The notes beneath the pieces were generated by a model that was not told the DNA's origin, searched no databases, and was given only the letters and a program-made list of their open reading frames with translations. Position numbers and translations under genes: made by a program. This document shows, one piece after another, positions 18,943 to 30,095 of a stretch of DNA of 64,000 nt (its first letter is position 1; every line of letters starts with the position of its first letter). The stretch comes from Haemophilus aegyptius (GTDB lineage Bacteria > Pseudomonadota > Gammaproteobacteria > Enterobacterales > Pasteurellaceae): positions 992,001 to 1,056,000 of the forward strand of contig NZ_LS483429.1 in NCBI RefSeq assembly GCF_900475885.1, in the 5' to 3' direction.

Positions 18943-20274
18943 ATGCTTTATTTAGAATTTTTATTTTTACTATTAATGCTCTATATCGGTAGCCGTTACG
19001 GCGGTATCGGATTAGGTGTTGTTTCTGGTATCGGTCTTGCTATCGAGGTTTTCGTATTTCGTATGCCAGTGGGGAAAGCACCGATTGATGTTATGCTTAT
19101 CATTCTTGCAGTGGTGACTTGCGCATCCGTACTTGAAGCAGCTGGCGGTTTGAAATTTATGTTACAAATTGCTGAACGCATTCTCCGTAAAAATCCAAAA
19201 CGTGTTACTTTACTAGGCCCATTAGTCGTCTATTTATTAACCTTTATGCTTGGTACGGGTCACTCTGTTTACACAATTATGCCAATCATCGGCGATGTTG
19301 CATTGAAAAACAAAATTCGTCCAGAACGTCCAATGGCAGCGTCTTCGGTAGCATCGCAATTAGCCATCACATCAAGCCCACTTTCTGCAGCTGTTGTATT
19401 TTATCTAGGTAAAATTACAGCAATGCCCGCTTTTGAGCATATTAGTTTATTAGATATTATTTGTGTAACCGTTCCTGCTACTTTAGCGGGTACGATTGCA
19501 CTTTCTTTATACAGTATGCGTCGTGGTAAAGAGTTAGAACAAGATCCTGAATATCAACGTCGTTTACAAGATCCAGTATGGCGCGAACGTATTTTAAATA
19601 CTACCAGTACAACATTGAATGAAACCCTTCCGCAAGGGGCAAAAAAATCTGTTTACCTATTTTTACTTGCTTTAGTTGTGATTGTTGCGATTGCGATGAT
19701 TCCTGAAATTCGTACTATCGGTAGCGGAAAAGCAATTTCAATGTCACTTATCATTCAAATGATGATGCTTTGCTTTGGCGGTGTGATTTTACTTGCAACG
19801 AAAACAAATCCTCAAATCGTGCCAAATGGCGTGGTATTTAAGTCAGGTATGGTAGCAGCGATTGCAATTTATGGTATTGCGTGGATGAGCGACACTTACT
19901 TCAAATATGCAATGCCAGAATTTAAAGCCGCGATTACTGATATGGTGCAAACTTACCCTTGGACATTCGCATTGGCGTTATTTGCAGTCTCAGTTGTAAT
20001 TAATAGCCAAGCAGCAACAGCCGTAATGTTATTACCTGTTGGTATTGGTTTAGGTATTCCTGCGCCAATCTTAGTTGGTTTAATGCCTGCAACTTATGCG
20101 TATTTCTTCATTCCAAATTATCCGTCAGATATTGCAACAGTAAACTTTGACGTAACGGGTACAACAAAAATTGGTAAATATTATTTTAACCACAGTTTTA
20201 TGGTGCCAGGTTTAATTGGGGTTGTTGTTGCTTGCTTGGTCGGTGTTTCTGTGGCGGAATTAGTGATTCGCTAA
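18943..20274 (+). CDS. dcuB: Anaerobic C4-dicarboxylate transporter DcuB
   Basis: An inner-membrane antiporter (443 residues, ten or more helices) of the Dcu family that exchanges fumarate or malate for succinate in anaerobic respiration. The first helix begins at residue 1 (MLYLEFLFLLLMLYIGSRYGG), and the signatures GTGHSVYTIMPIIGDVA and NYPSDIATVNFD are Dcu marks. I use ATG 18943; a GTG two codons up (18937) is inside the Shine-Dalgarno GAGGTG. DcuB rather than DcuA is by overall likeness only. Confidence 0.88.
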   Translation: MLYLEFLFLLLMLYIGSRYGGIGLGVVSGIGLAIEVFVFRMPVGKAPIDVMLIILAVVTCASVLEAAGGLKFMLQIAERILRKNPKRVTLLGPLVVYLLTFMLGTGHSVYTIMPIIGDVALKNKIRPERPMAASSVASQLAITSSPLSAAVVFYLGKITAMPAFEHISLLDIICVTVPATLAGTIALSLYSMRRGKELEQDPEYQRRLQDPVWRERILNTTSTTLNETLPQGAKKSVYLFLLALVVIVAIAMIPEIRTIGSGKAISMSLIIQMMMLCFGGVILLATKTNPQIVPNGVVFKSGMVAAIAIYGIAWMSDTYFKYAMPEFKAAITDMVQTYPWTFALALFAVSVVINSQAATAVMLLPVGIGLGIPAPILVGLMPATYAYFFIPNYPSDIATVNFDVTGTTKIGKYYFNHSFMVPGLIGVVVACLVGVSVAELVIR

Positions 20275-20303
20275 TTTACACACAAACTAAATCCTTTTAA
20301 TAT

Positions 20304-20333
20304 AAAAGCACCTTTGAATGGTGCTTTTATTTT
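20304..20333 (+). terminator. Terminator after dcuB
   Basis: AAAAGCACC and GGTGCTTTT flank a short loop, then ATTTT. The next gene's ATG begins at 20334 directly behind the T run. Confidence 0.85.
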
Positions 20334-21041
20334 ATGACAACCTACATCGCCTACGGCAATATAAATCAACCTTTTTCTTTGGAATCCTTACCCGATGAAC
20401 TGATTCCAGAAAATCTATATCAAATTGAAACGGATAGCTCCCGTGTTTTTCAGCGTCATCAGTGTCGTCGGCTTGCGCATTTATTACTTTTCCAACTTCT
20501 AAAAATAGCAGGAAAATCCACCGCACTTTTATCTCAAATTCATCGTTCTGAAAGTGGCAGACCTTATTTTCTTGATGAGCGAATAGATTTTAATATTAGC
20601 CATTCTGGTGATTGGGTGGCGGTAATATTAGATATTAGAAAAGAAGAAAAAAGTGCGGTGGGAATTGATATTGAATTTCCTAAAATAAGAAATTTTACGG
20701 CGTTGATGGAACATATTGCACCAAAAGAAGAAATTGATTGGTTTCATCATCAGCAGGATTCTTTGAACGCTTTTTATCGTTGTTGGTGTTTGCGAGAGGC
20801 TGTATTGAAATCTCAAGGATTTGGGATCGTAAAATTATCCAATGTTCGTCATTTTCCTGAACAACAAAAAATTTTTTCAGATTATTGTCCGCAGGGGCAG
20901 TTGTGGTTTACTGATGAACTCCCTATTTATTTAGCCGCTTTTGTCAATCATCAAGAAAAATTACCGCACTTTTATGAATGGAATAGAGAAAGTTTACAGA
21001 TAAAAGAACTTGAAAAATATGTTCTTTATGAAGTGAATTAA
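20334..21041 (+). CDS. 4'-phosphopantetheinyl transferase (Sfp/AcpT type)
   Basis: It transfers phosphopantetheine from CoA to a Ser of carrier proteins. The 235-residue protein has the Sfp-superfamily motifs: NISHSGDWVAVIL, the Mg-binding VGIDIE, and the WCLREAVLKSQGFG helix, where Arg takes the place of the usual Lys in W-x-x-K-E-A. No peptide synthetase or polyketide gene is nearby, so the substrate may be AcpP itself or an unlinked carrier. The start directly abuts the dcuB terminator, with no clear Shine-Dalgarno visible outside the hairpin. Three uptake signals lie inside the gene. Confidence 0.85.
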   Translation: MTTYIAYGNINQPFSLESLPDELIPENLYQIETDSSRVFQRHQCRRLAHLLLFQLLKIAGKSTALLSQIHRSESGRPYFLDERIDFNISHSGDWVAVILDIRKEEKSAVGIDIEFPKIRNFTALMEHIAPKEEIDWFHHQQDSLNAFYRCWCLREAVLKSQGFGIVKLSNVRHFPEQQKIFSDYCPQGQLWFTDELPIYLAAFVNHQEKLPHFYEWNRESLQIKELEKYVLYEVN

Positions 21042-21045
21042 TCAA

Positions 21046-21078
21046 AAAAATCCTTATATAAAATCAAGGATTTTTTAT
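21046..21078 (+). terminator. Terminator after the phosphopantetheinyl transferase
   Basis: AAATCCTT pairs with AAGGATTT, then TTTTATT. Confidence 0.8.
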
Positions 21079-21162
21079 TGCCTAAAAAGCCTTGTATTTT
21101 CATAGACGTGCCCCATTTATTTAGCTAAACTCTTAACAATTTTTTGACAAATGGAGAATGAA

Positions 21163-22380
21163 ATGTCACAGAACGGTTCAGATCGCGATCCTTGGAGTAA
21201 ACCAGGGCAAAGCAACGACCAACAGCCGGGAAATTCATCCAATAATAATGGATGGAATAACAATCAAAATCGTGGAAATCAAGAGCAATCTCCGCCAGAT
21301 ATTGAGGAGATTTTTAATAATCTGCTTAAAAAATTAGGTGGTGGAAATAAAAAGAGCGGTCAAAATAATGGCAGTTCTCAAGGCAATACGCCACATTTTG
21401 GCAAAGTTATTCCACTTGCTGTAGTGATTGGTGCGATTATTTGGGGCGTAAACGGTTTTTACACCATTAAAGAGGCTGAACGCGGTGTGGTGCTTCGTTT
21501 TGGCGAGTTACATTCTATTGTTCAACCCGGTTTGAACTGGAAACCAACATTTGTAGATAAAGTATTGCCAGTAAATGTGGAGCAAGTAAAAGAGTTGCGT
21601 ACACAAGGTGCAATGCTGACTCAAGATGAAAATATGGTAAAAGTGGAAATGACCGTGCAATATCGTGTGCAAGATCCTGCAAAATATCTTTTTAGCGTAA
21701 CAAATGCAGATGATAGTTTGAATCAAGCGACAGATAGTGCATTACGTTATGTTATTGGGCATATGTCTATGAATGATATTTTAACCACAGGTCGCTCTGT
21801 CGTGCGTGAAAATACTTGGAAAGCTTTGAATGAAATTATCAAATCCTATGATATGGGACTTGAGGTTATTGATGTGAACTTCCAATCTGCGCGCCCACCT
21901 GAAGAAGTAAAAGATGCGTTTGATGATGCAATTAAAGCACAGGAAGATGAACAACGTTTTATTCGTGAAGCGGAAGCCTATGCGCGTGAGAAAGAACCGA
22001 TTGCACGCGGTGATGCGCAACGTATTCTTGAAGAAGCAACAGCTTATAAAGATCGTATCGTGTTAGATGCAAAAGGTGAAGTGGAACGTTTGCAACGCTT
22101 GTTGCCAGAATTTAAGGCTGCACCAGATTTACTGCGTGAGCGTTTATATATTCAGACGATGGAAAAAGTGATGGCAAATACCCCAAAAGTAATGCTTGAT
22201 GGCAATAATGGTAATAATTTAACTGTGTTACCGCTAGAGCAAATTATGGGCAAAAAATCGGTAACAAGTGCGCCAAGTGCGGTCAATTCTTCGCCTGCTT
22301 TTACTGCGCCAGAACGTCAAAATTCTCATCAGCCTCAGCCGACTACCGTTGCACCGATTCGTCAAGGGAGATTTAACTAA
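21163..22380 (+). CDS. hflK: FtsH protease regulator HflK
   Basis: HflK with HflC forms a large membrane-anchored cage (periplasmic bulk) around FtsH and limits access of membrane substrates. In 405 residues: an Asn/Gly-rich cytoplasmic tail (residues 1-80), one helix (about 86-105, VIPLAVVIGAIIWGVNGFYTI), then the SPFH/band-7 domain with a long coiled helix (RFIREAEAYAREKEPIARGDAQRI). I start at MSQNGSDRD because GGAGA lies 4 bases upstream. The stop overlaps the hflC start. Confidence 0.95.
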   Translation: MSQNGSDRDPWSKPGQSNDQQPGNSSNNNGWNNNQNRGNQEQSPPDIEEIFNNLLKKLGGGNKKSGQNNGSSQGNTPHFGKVIPLAVVIGAIIWGVNGFYTIKEAERGVVLRFGELHSIVQPGLNWKPTFVDKVLPVNVEQVKELRTQGAMLTQDENMVKVEMTVQYRVQDPAKYLFSVTNADDSLNQATDSALRYVIGHMSMNDILTTGRSVVRENTWKALNEIIKSYDMGLEVIDVNFQSARPPEEVKDAFDDAIKAQEDEQRFIREAEAYAREKEPIARGDAQRILEEATAYKDRIVLDAKGEVERLQRLLPEFKAAPDLLRERLYIQTMEKVMANTPKVMLDGNNGNNLTVLPLEQIMGKKSVTSAPSAVNSSPAFTAPERQNSHQPQPTTVAPIRQGRFN

Positions 22381-23267
22381 TGCGTAGATTTTTATTACCT
22401 GTTATTTTCGTGATTGCGGCAGTCGTTTATTCTAGTATCGTCGTTGTAACGGAAGGTACGCGTGGCATTATGTTACGATTTAACAAAGTACAGCGTGATG
22501 CTGATAACAAAGTGGTTGTATATGAACCAGGCTTGCATTTTAAAGTGCCTTTAATTGATAGCATCAAAGTTTTAGATGCGCGTATTCGTACTTTAGATGG
22601 CTCTGCAACACGTTTTGTTACTGTTGAGAAAAAAGATTTGCTAGTGGATTCTTATGTGAAATGGAAAATCAGTGATTTTGGTCGATTCTACACATCTACT
22701 GGCGGTGGCGATTATGCTCAAGCTGCAAATTTATTAAGTCGTAAAGTAAACGACCGTTTACGTTCTGAAATTGGTTCACGCACGATTAAAGATATTGTTT
22801 CTGGTACACGTGGAGAATTAATGGAAGGGGCAAAAAAAGCTTTAAGTTCAGGACAAGACAGTACGGCAGAATTAGGTATTGAAGTGATCGATGTGCGTGT
22901 AAAACAAATTAATTTACCAGATGAAGTCTCTTCTTCGATTTACCAACGTATGCGTGCAGAACGTGATGCAGTGGCGCGTGAACATCGTTCTCAAGGGAAA
23001 GAAAAAGCAGCATTTATTCAAGCTGATGTAGATCGCAAAGTGACGTTAATTCTTGCTAATGCAAATAAAACTGCACAAGAATTACGAGGTTCAGGCGATG
23101 CAGCTGCAGCAAAATTATATTCAGATGCTTTTGCTCAAGAACCACAATTCTTTACTTTTGTGCGTAGCTTAAAAGCCTATGAAGCGAGTTTTGCAAATTC
23201 TGACAATATAATGATTTTAAAACCAGATAGTGATTTCTTCCGCTTTATGCAGGCACCGAAAAAATAG
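22380..23267 (+). CDS. hflC: FtsH protease regulator HflC
   Basis: Partner of HflK, 295 residues. An N-terminal membrane helix (residues 4-22) is followed by the SPFH/band-7 domain (VVVTEGTRGIMLRFNKVQ) and a helical tail rich in Ala, Glu and Lys. Its ATG overlaps the hflK TAA (TAATG), so translation is coupled. Confidence 0.95.
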   Translation: MRRFLLPVIFVIAAVVYSSIVVVTEGTRGIMLRFNKVQRDADNKVVVYEPGLHFKVPLIDSIKVLDARIRTLDGSATRFVTVEKKDLLVDSYVKWKISDFGRFYTSTGGGDYAQAANLLSRKVNDRLRSEIGSRTIKDIVSGTRGELMEGAKKALSSGQDSTAELGIEVIDVRVKQINLPDEVSSSIYQRMRAERDAVAREHRSQGKEKAAFIQADVDRKVTLILANANKTAQELRGSGDAAAAKLYSDAFAQEPQFFTFVRSLKAYEASFANSDNIMILKPDSDFFRFMQAPKK

Positions 23268-23280
23268 AGTTTAATTTGAT

Positions 23281-23312
23281 AAAAACACCTTCCTTGTGAA
23301 GGTGTTTTTTTA
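23281..23312. terminator. Terminator between hflC and the methyltransferase gene
   Basis: AAAACACCTTC and GAAGGTGTTTT form an 11-bp stem with T runs on both strands, so it serves the two convergent genes. Confidence 0.88.
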
Positions 23313-23744
23313 TAGCCAACGTCTTACTTTTTGTTTGTAACGACGATATTCATCGCCAAATTTATTTTCCAAATAGGTTTCTTCTCGGGCTATTTGAAAC
23401 TGGTTTATCACTAATATAAAGATAATTACACCTAACCAAGCTAAACTATTACCTAACCAAAGCGTCCAAGCAAGCAAAATTAACAGCAAACTTAAATACA
23501 TTGGGTTACGGCTAAATCGAAATATGCCTGTGGAAACTAATTTTGTTGTGCCTTTAAAGTCACGAGGATTAATGGAGGTTTTACATATAAAGAATTGCAT
23601 AACGCTGCTTAAAGCAATCAAAAATGAAAGGGAAATAACAAAAACAATCACTGAAAAATGGACAGAATAACTAGCAATCTTTGGCAAAAAATACATTGCT
23701 ATGGCAATGAATAAACAGAGTAGTGGTGGTGGAATAAATAACAT
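23310..23744 (-). CDS. Isoprenylcysteine methyltransferase-like membrane protein
   Basis: A 144-residue membrane protein with about four helices and the motif FRFSRNPMYLSLLLILLAW near the middle, then EETYLENKFGDEYRRYKQKVRRWL at the end. These are marks of the ICMT/phospholipid-methyltransferase superfamily (PEMT-like), which uses S-adenosylmethionine. The substrate is unknown. It lies between hflC and nanM, with no obvious functional link to either. Confidence 0.72.
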   Translation of the reverse strand: MLFIPPPLLCLFIAIAMYFLPKIASYSVHFSVIVFVISLSFLIALSSVMQFFICKTSINPRDFKGTTKLVSTGIFRFSRNPMYLSLLLILLAWTLWLGNSLAWLGVIIFILVINQFQIAREETYLENKFGDEYRRYKQKVRRWL

Positions 23745-23842
23745 CGCTAAATCTTATTAATAAAAATGCCAGCTCTTTATAGCGCATTTAAAGTGCGGTC
23801 AAAATTTGTGTTAATTTTGCTTTAATTACTTTTATTTTGCAT

Positions 23843-23869
23843 AAAGCGGCGATAAATTTCGCCGCTTTT
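23843..23869. terminator. Terminator after nanM
   Basis: AAAGCGGCGA and TCGCCGCTTT form a 10-bp stem with T residues after it on both strands; an uptake signal lies just upstream (about 23790). Confidence 0.7.
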
Positions 23870-23905
23870 GATTATTATAAATTTTATGCACTATTATGTG
23901 ATAAA

Positions 23906-25033
23906 TTATTCGATGGTTAATTTTTTACCGTCATAGCTTATTGCTTTGACGCTAGTTAAAGCCTTACCTCCATCAGTTTCACCGCCAATCAGTAAAACTT
24001 TATTATTGTAAGATACAGAAAAACCATAACCAATATTCATTGGTAATTCCCCAACGATGCGCCATTTACCATTATTCAACGTATAAACTTCGTTATGCCA
24101 AGCTTTGCTTAAACCTTTATGTGCGTGAAGTTTTCCTTCTTTGAATTGTTTGATTGAACCTGGAAAATTTGCGCCACCAGTGACTAAATAATGACCGTTA
24201 CTATAGCCTGAAAGCGCACCAGCTAAACCATCTTGTGATTTGCCTTTTGGTGCGGGCAAGTCAGGTAAGTTTTTCCATTGCACACCTTTAGCAGTGAATT
24301 TACCTTGATGGGTTTCAGCGGTGCGAAGTCCAGGTTTAATTTCGCCATTGACAACCACTAGCTCATTACCTTGAATTGTAAAGGCTGCTCCAGCACGACC
24401 AGAGAATGGAATGCGACCTTCATTGCGCCATTTGTTGGTTGAGGGTTCATAGCTCAATAATTCTGTTGTAAAGAAATAATCTTCTGGACGTTGATCGAAA
24501 TAAGCTGCTGCGATTTCATCTTTTTTCGCGTTATCTTCACCTGCTGCCACAGTGTCTTGGAAGAAACCATTAAATATAGAGAGATTAGAACCACCTAAAA
24601 TATAAACTTTATCACTGTGAGATGCGCCACTTGATCCTACTAAACCACGGGGAGAACGAGTAGGAAGTTTCATCCAAGTATTATCGCTTGGGTTATAGCG
24701 ATAAGCGTCATTAACGAGTTGAAGTTCGCCTTTTTCATTTTTTTGTAAACCACCGAATACATAAAGTTTTCCATCCACTGCGACTGCAACAGGTTGATTG
24801 CGTTCGCCACCCGGAAATGTAGCAATTTCTTTCCATTGTGCTGAAGGATCTTTTAGGTCTAAGGTATAGAATTTATCGCCACCAGAACCTAATCCCACAT
24901 AAACTGTGTCGCCAATTAATGCGCCTGTTCCTCCTTTGATCCCCACTGGCAAATCAGGATAAGTTTGTGCGTTCGCTGAAAAAGTAAAGGTGGCAAAAAG
25001 TGCAGTACATAATGCTGTTTTAGTTAGTTTCAT
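23906..25033 (-). CDS. nanM: N-acetylneuraminate epimerase (mutarotase) NanM
   Basis: NanM converts alpha- to beta-sialic acid in the periplasm, the form taken up best by SiaP. It has a cleavable signal peptide ([22 protein letters not shown]), then a six-bladed Kelch beta-propeller with repeated Gly-Gly pairs ([37 protein letters not shown]). I start at MKLTK, 375 residues; a four-codon extension is open. It lies downstream of siaPT on the same strand but behind an uptake-signal terminator. Confidence 0.93.
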   Translation of the reverse strand: MKLTKTALCTALFATFTFSANAQTYPDLPVGIKGGTGALIGDTVYVGLGSGGDKFYTLDLKDPSAQWKEIATFPGGERNQPVAVAVDGKLYVFGGLQKNEKGELQLVNDAYRYNPSDNTWMKLPTRSPRGLVGSSGASHSDKVYILGGSNLSIFNGFFQDTVAAGEDNAKKDEIAAAYFDQRPEDYFFTTELLSYEPSTNKWRNEGRIPFSGRAGAAFTIQGNELVVVNGEIKPGLRTAETHQGKFTAKGVQWKNLPDLPAPKGKSQDGLAGALSGYSNGHYLVTGGANFPGSIKQFKEGKLHAHKGLSKAWHNEVYTLNNGKWRIVGELPMNIGYGFSVSYNNKVLLIGGETDGGKALTSVKAISYDGKKLTIE

Positions 25034-25164
25034 AATAAACCCCATTTTGAGTTGTGTTTACAGTTTTCTATTCATTAAACGGCATTGAATAGGCGTTGAT
25101 AAAGTGCAGTTATTGCACCCTTTTGTATTGTAAGATACGGCAGATGTAACTTACGAAAACGATG

Positions 25165-25207
25165 AAAGTGCGGTTAAAAAATTTAATGTTTTTCAACCGC
25201 ACTTTTT
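25165..25207. terminator. Paired uptake-signal terminator after siaT
   Basis: AAAGTGCGGTT and AACCGCACTTT pair across an A/T-rich loop that itself has complementary runs. On the minus strand it ends siaPT. Confidence 0.7.
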
Positions 25208-25208
25208 A

Positions 25209-27059
25209 TTATGGTATCAATAGATTTGGCACAAATGTGATGATTTGTGGGAAAATCGTGATTAATACTAATGTGACGAAAACGGGAATCAAGAACGGTA
25301 ATACGCCTTTGGTTACCGTGGAAACTGACATATTTCCTACACGAGCAACAACAAAGAGAGCCATTCCCATTGGTGGGGTAAGAATACCAACCATCATATT
25401 TAATGTGGTCATTACACCAAAGAAGATTAAGTCAATATTGAACTGCATTGCGATAGGAATAAGCATTGGTAATACTAAAAATTGTAATGCTAGGGCATCA
25501 ATGAACATTCCAAGAAAAAGTAACAGTGCGTTAATCATTATCAATACGGTTAAAGGCGAATCGGCAACGGCAACAAACACATTAGCAACACGCATTGCGA
25601 CTTGTTCACGGGCAATCATATCGCCAAAGAAAGTCACAGTCATAATCATTAAGGCGACTACGCCCGTAATTGCCATTGCTTCTATGCAACTATTAAATAA
25701 GCTTTTTAAGGTTAATTCTTTATACACCAATTTACCAATAATTACAGAGTATGCTGCTGCAACAATGGCAGATTCTGTTGGACTGAATAAGCCTGAAAAA
25801 ATACCACCGATAATTAATAACGGCGTTAAGATTGCCCAAAAAGATTGTTTAAAGCTGCTGCAAAGTTGTTCTCTCGTAGCTTTTGGTGTACGTGGATAAC
25901 CTCGTTTTTTTGCAATGTGATAATTCATTGCCATTAAAGCCAAAGTAATTAATACACCTGGAATAAAACCTGCAATAAAGAGTTTTGCGATAGATTCATT
26001 GGCAATTACACCGTAAATAATCATTGCAATACTTGGCGGAACTAATGGCCCAATAATACAAGAAGCAGCAGTAATTCCTCCGCAAATATCATCGTCATAA
26101 CCAGCATCACGCATTGCTTTGATTTCCAATTGACCTAAGCCCCCCGCATCAGCAAGTGCTGAACCTGACATACCAGAGAACAATAAACTTGCGCCGATAT
26201 TAACGTGTCCCATTCCTCCTGTGTAATGACCGAGTAAGGCTTTAGCAAAATTAAAAATACGTTCGGTAATCCCACCTGTATTCATTAGAATTCCCGTTAA
26301 AATATAAAATGGCACGGCAAGTAATGGGAAGCTGTCTAGGCTATAGACTAATTTTTCAGTTGCGGCATTTACGACGTTCCAACGTGTCATAGAAAAATAA
26401 AGTAGAGTAGCAATAAATAAGGACCAACCTACAGGGACACCGATAAACATAATGATTAGCCAAACGAGTAAGGCGACATAGACTGAACTTGAACCGAGTT
26501 TTATATAATTGCTAATACGCAATACTTTGAACCAATCTGGCGCGAAAAATAAAATCGCAAATAAAATGACCGCACTTATGATAAAGAAAGTCGCAGGTAA
26601 ATAGCTTTTCCCTGTCTTAAAGTTTAGGGTTTGCGCTTGGATAAAGCGAAACATCATTAATATTGCGACAACAGGCAGTGCTGCGAAAATCCATTTTTCA
26701 GAAATGCCTCCTAAGGCATCAATAGGGAATGATGCACCGTTAAAAGTACGAATACCGAAATGAATAAATAAGAAAATACATATAAAGACTAATAATTGTA
26801 CAAACGTATTTGTGAATTTTCTGATTTTTTCGGGCATTAGATTAGTTAAAAAATCAATAAATACGTGTTCTTGTTTTCTCACAGCAACGCTGATACCCAA
26901 CATACCCACGTAAACAAATAAGAGCTTGGCGAGTTCTTCACTCCAAATTAACGGAGAATGAAAAACTTGGCGTGAAAGAATTTGAGCGATAAGAATACCG
27001 AAAATGGCGATAAATAATGCGCCACCCAGCCATTCTTCAAGCTTATTAATATATTTCAT
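25209..27059 (-). CDS. siaT: TRAP sialic-acid transporter, fused membrane subunits (SiaT/SiaQM)
   Basis: The membrane part of the Na+-driven TRAP transporter for N-acetylneuraminic acid. The small Q domain with four helices (about residues 1-160) is fused to the large M domain with about eleven helices (about 190-616) through a linking helix. Typical M-domain signatures are [15 protein letters not shown] and [14 protein letters not shown]. The fusion into one 616-residue chain is characteristic of H. influenzae. It follows siaP by 64 bases and should be co-transcribed. Confidence 0.96.
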   Translation of the reverse strand: MKYINKLEEWLGGALFIAIFGILIAQILSRQVFHSPLIWSEELAKLLFVYVGMLGISVAVRKQEHVFIDFLTNLMPEKIRKFTNTFVQLLVFICIFLFIHFGIRTFNGASFPIDALGGISEKWIFAALPVVAILMMFRFIQAQTLNFKTGKSYLPATFFIISAVILFAILFFAPDWFKVLRISNYIKLGSSSVYVALLVWLIIMFIGVPVGWSLFIATLLYFSMTRWNVVNAATEKLVYSLDSFPLLAVPFYILTGILMNTGGITERIFNFAKALLGHYTGGMGHVNIGASLLFSGMSGSALADAGGLGQLEIKAMRDAGYDDDICGGITAASCIIGPLVPPSIAMIIYGVIANESIAKLFIAGFIPGVLITLALMAMNYHIAKKRGYPRTPKATREQLCSSFKQSFWAILTPLLIIGGIFSGLFSPTESAIVAAAYSVIIGKLVYKELTLKSLFNSCIEAMAITGVVALMIMTVTFFGDMIAREQVAMRVANVFVAVADSPLTVLIMINALLLFLGMFIDALALQFLVLPMLIPIAMQFNIDLIFFGVMTTLNMMVGILTPPMGMALFVVARVGNMSVSTVTKGVLPFLIPVFVTLVLITIFPQIITFVPNLLIP

Positions 27060-27123
27060 ACTTCACTCCGTTTGATGAAGAATAAGGGAATGTAGTGTGC
27101 CATTACGGCACACTAAAGAGGGA

Positions 27124-28131
<1,008 letters not shown>

Positions 28132-28280
28132 TTATGTTGGAAAGGGCATAGATTAACCCCATAATATGAGAATCAATTTAGGCAAAAAATGTATGTTTTC
28201 TCCCCAAAAATAGGATTCGAGAGCAATTCTAAGAGTAAAAAAACAAATTTAAAATAGTTTTACGAGTTTTATTTCAAAAA

Positions 28281-28296
28281 TGAGAAGTTGATCACA
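28281..28296 (+). promoter_or_regulatory. Candidate CRP site
   Basis: TGAGA-N6-TCACA matches the CRP pattern TGTGA-N6-TCACA with one mismatch. Its centre is at about -71.5 from the predicted nanE start (see promoter at 28325-28353). Confidence 0.65.
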
Positions 28297-28324
28297 TTTA
28301 TGAAAAAACACTTCAAAAATATTC

Positions 28325-28353
28325 TTTAAAATGGCATTTCTTTTTCATATAAT
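28325..28353 (+). promoter_or_regulatory. Probable nanE promoter
   Basis: TTTAAA (28325-28330), a 17-base spacer and TATAAT (28348-28353). The weak -35 box suits an activator-dependent promoter. The start would be about 28360, leaving a 100-base leader. Confidence 0.55.
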
Positions 28354-28461
28354 AAGGTTAAATGATGAAAATATAAGCATATTACAACTTATAAAAGATT
28401 GTTTTGTGTGGATTAAATTAATTTTAAAGTGATTTATTCAGATTTAAATGAGGGGTGTTAT

Positions 28462-29148
28462 ATGTCTAAATTATCTTATCAAGAAGTACTTTCTCAAATT
28501 CAATATGGTCTTATTTCTTCTTGCCAACCTGTCGATGATGGCCCAATGGATAAACCTGAAATCGTTTCTGCTATGGCTCAGGCTTCAGTTATGGGCGGAG
28601 CTTCTGGCTTACGTATTGAGGGTGTTGATAACCTTAAAGCAACCCGTCCTTTTGTGAATGTTCCGATTATCGGAATTGTAAAACGTGATTTGCCTGATAG
28701 TCCCGTGCGTATTACGCCGTTTTTACAAGATATTGAAGATCTAGCCAATGCAGGCGCGGATATTATTGCAGTAGATGGCACTAAACGCCCGCGTCCTGTG
28801 GATATTGAAAGTGCGGTGAAAAAAATCCACGAAATGGGCTGTTTGGCAATGGCAGATTGTTCTAATTTAGAAGAAGGCTTGTATTGTAAAGCGCTTGGTT
28901 TTGATATTGTCGGCAGTACGATGTCGGGTTATACAGGTGGCGCAGTGCCAAAAGAACCAGATTATCAATTAGTGAAAGATTTAAAATCAGCGGGTTGTTT
29001 TGTGATGGCTGAAGGGCGTTATAACACGCCTGAATTAGCAAAAGTGGCAATTGAAATTGGTGCAGATTGCGTGACTGTAGGTTCAGCCTTAACTCGTCTT
29101 GAACATATTGTGAGTTGGTTTGCTCATTCAGTGAAATCTGCAAGATAG
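28462..29148 (+). CDS. nanE: N-acetylmannosamine-6-phosphate 2-epimerase
   Basis: NanE converts ManNAc-6-P to GlcNAc-6-P in the third step of sialic-acid breakdown. A 228-residue TIM barrel with the family segments [17 protein letters not shown] and [10 protein letters not shown], plus a late [11 protein letters not shown] start at MSKLSYQEV behind AGGGG; the 11-codon upstream extension is less likely. First gene of nanEKRA. Confidence 0.95.
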   Translation: MSKLSYQEVLSQIQYGLISSCQPVDDGPMDKPEIVSAMAQASVMGGASGLRIEGVDNLKATRPFVNVPIIGIVKRDLPDSPVRITPFLQDIEDLANAGADIIAVDGTKRPRPVDIESAVKKIHEMGCLAMADCSNLEEGLYCKALGFDIVGSTMSGYTGGAVPKEPDYQLVKDLKSAGCFVMAEGRYNTPELAKVAIEIGADCVTVGSALTRLEHIVSWFAHSVKSAR

Positions 29149-29192
29149 TCGTAAGACGTGTGAGAAAAGACTTTACACTATAAGGATAAGTT

Positions 29193-30095
29193 ATGCGTTG
29201 TTTAGCACTAGATATTGGTGGGACAAAAATTGCTGCGGCGATTGTAAAAAATGGCGAAATTGAGCAACGTCAGCAAATTCATACACCACGTGAAAATGTC
29301 GTGGAGGGAATGCACCAAGCGTTAGGCAAATTGCTTGCTGATTATGAAGGGCAGTTTGATTATGTAGCGGTAGCATCTACGGGGATTATCAATAATGGTA
29401 TTTTAAGTGCATTAAATCCGAAAAACTTAGGTGGCTTGGCGGAATTTCCACTTAAAGCGAGTATTGCAAAACATACGGATAAACCGATTGGTTTATTAAA
29501 TGATGCACAAGCTGCGACTTATGCGGAATATCAATTGCAAAATTCTGAACAGGTATCAAATTTTGTTTTTATTACCGTTTCAACAGGAGTTGGCGGAGGG
29601 ATTGTGCTGAACCAAATTTTGCAGACAGGTTCTCGTGGTATTGCTGGGCATATTGGTCATACATTAGCTGATCCAAATGGTGCGATCTGTGGTTGTGGGC
29701 GTCGAGGTTGTGTCGAAGCGATTGCTTCAGGGCGAGCAATTGAAGCAGTTTCTTCCCAATGGGAAGATCCGTGCGATCCAAAAGAAGTGTTTGAGCGTTT
29801 TAGAAAAAATGATGAAAAAGCGACCGCACTTGTCGAGCGTTCTGCGAAAGCCATTGCTAATTTAATTGCTAATTTAGTGATTAGTTTAGATATTCAAAAA
29901 ATCGCGATTGGTGGCAGTGTGGGATTAGCTGATGGATATTTATCTTTGGTTGAAAAATATTTACAAGATTTTCCTTCGATATATTGTTGTGAAATTGAAA
30001 CCGCTAAATTTGGACAAGATGCAGGTTTAATTGGCGCAGCTTATTGGGTAAAAGATGTTTTACTGGATAAGCCTGAAGGAACAATTTATGGCTAA
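29193..30095 (+). CDS. nanK: N-acetylmannosamine kinase
   Basis: NanK phosphorylates ManNAc at C6. This 300-residue ROK-family kinase has the phosphate-binding LALDIGGTKIAAAIV, the catalytic LLNDAQAATYAE, and the zinc-binding CGCGRRGCVEAIASG. Its end overlaps nanR by 8 bases. The order nanE-nanK follows the pathway. Confidence 0.95.
   Translation: MRCLALDIGGTKIAAAIVKNGEIEQRQQIHTPRENVVEGMHQALGKLLADYEGQFDYVAVASTGIINNGILSALNPKNLGGLAEFPLKASIAKHTDKPIGLLNDAQAATYAEYQLQNSEQVSNFVFITVSTGVGGGIVLNQILQTGSRGIAGHIGHTLADPNGAICGCGRRGCVEAIASGRAIEAVSSQWEDPCDPKEVFERFRKNDEKATALVERSAKAIANLIANLVISLDIQKIAIGGSVGLADGYLSLVEKYLQDFPSIYCCEIETAKFGQDAGLIGAAYWVKDVLLDKPEGTIYG

Noticed and set aside
25162..25899. A 245-codon plus-strand frame
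   Set aside because: It is antisense to siaT, low in complexity, and has no protein likeness.
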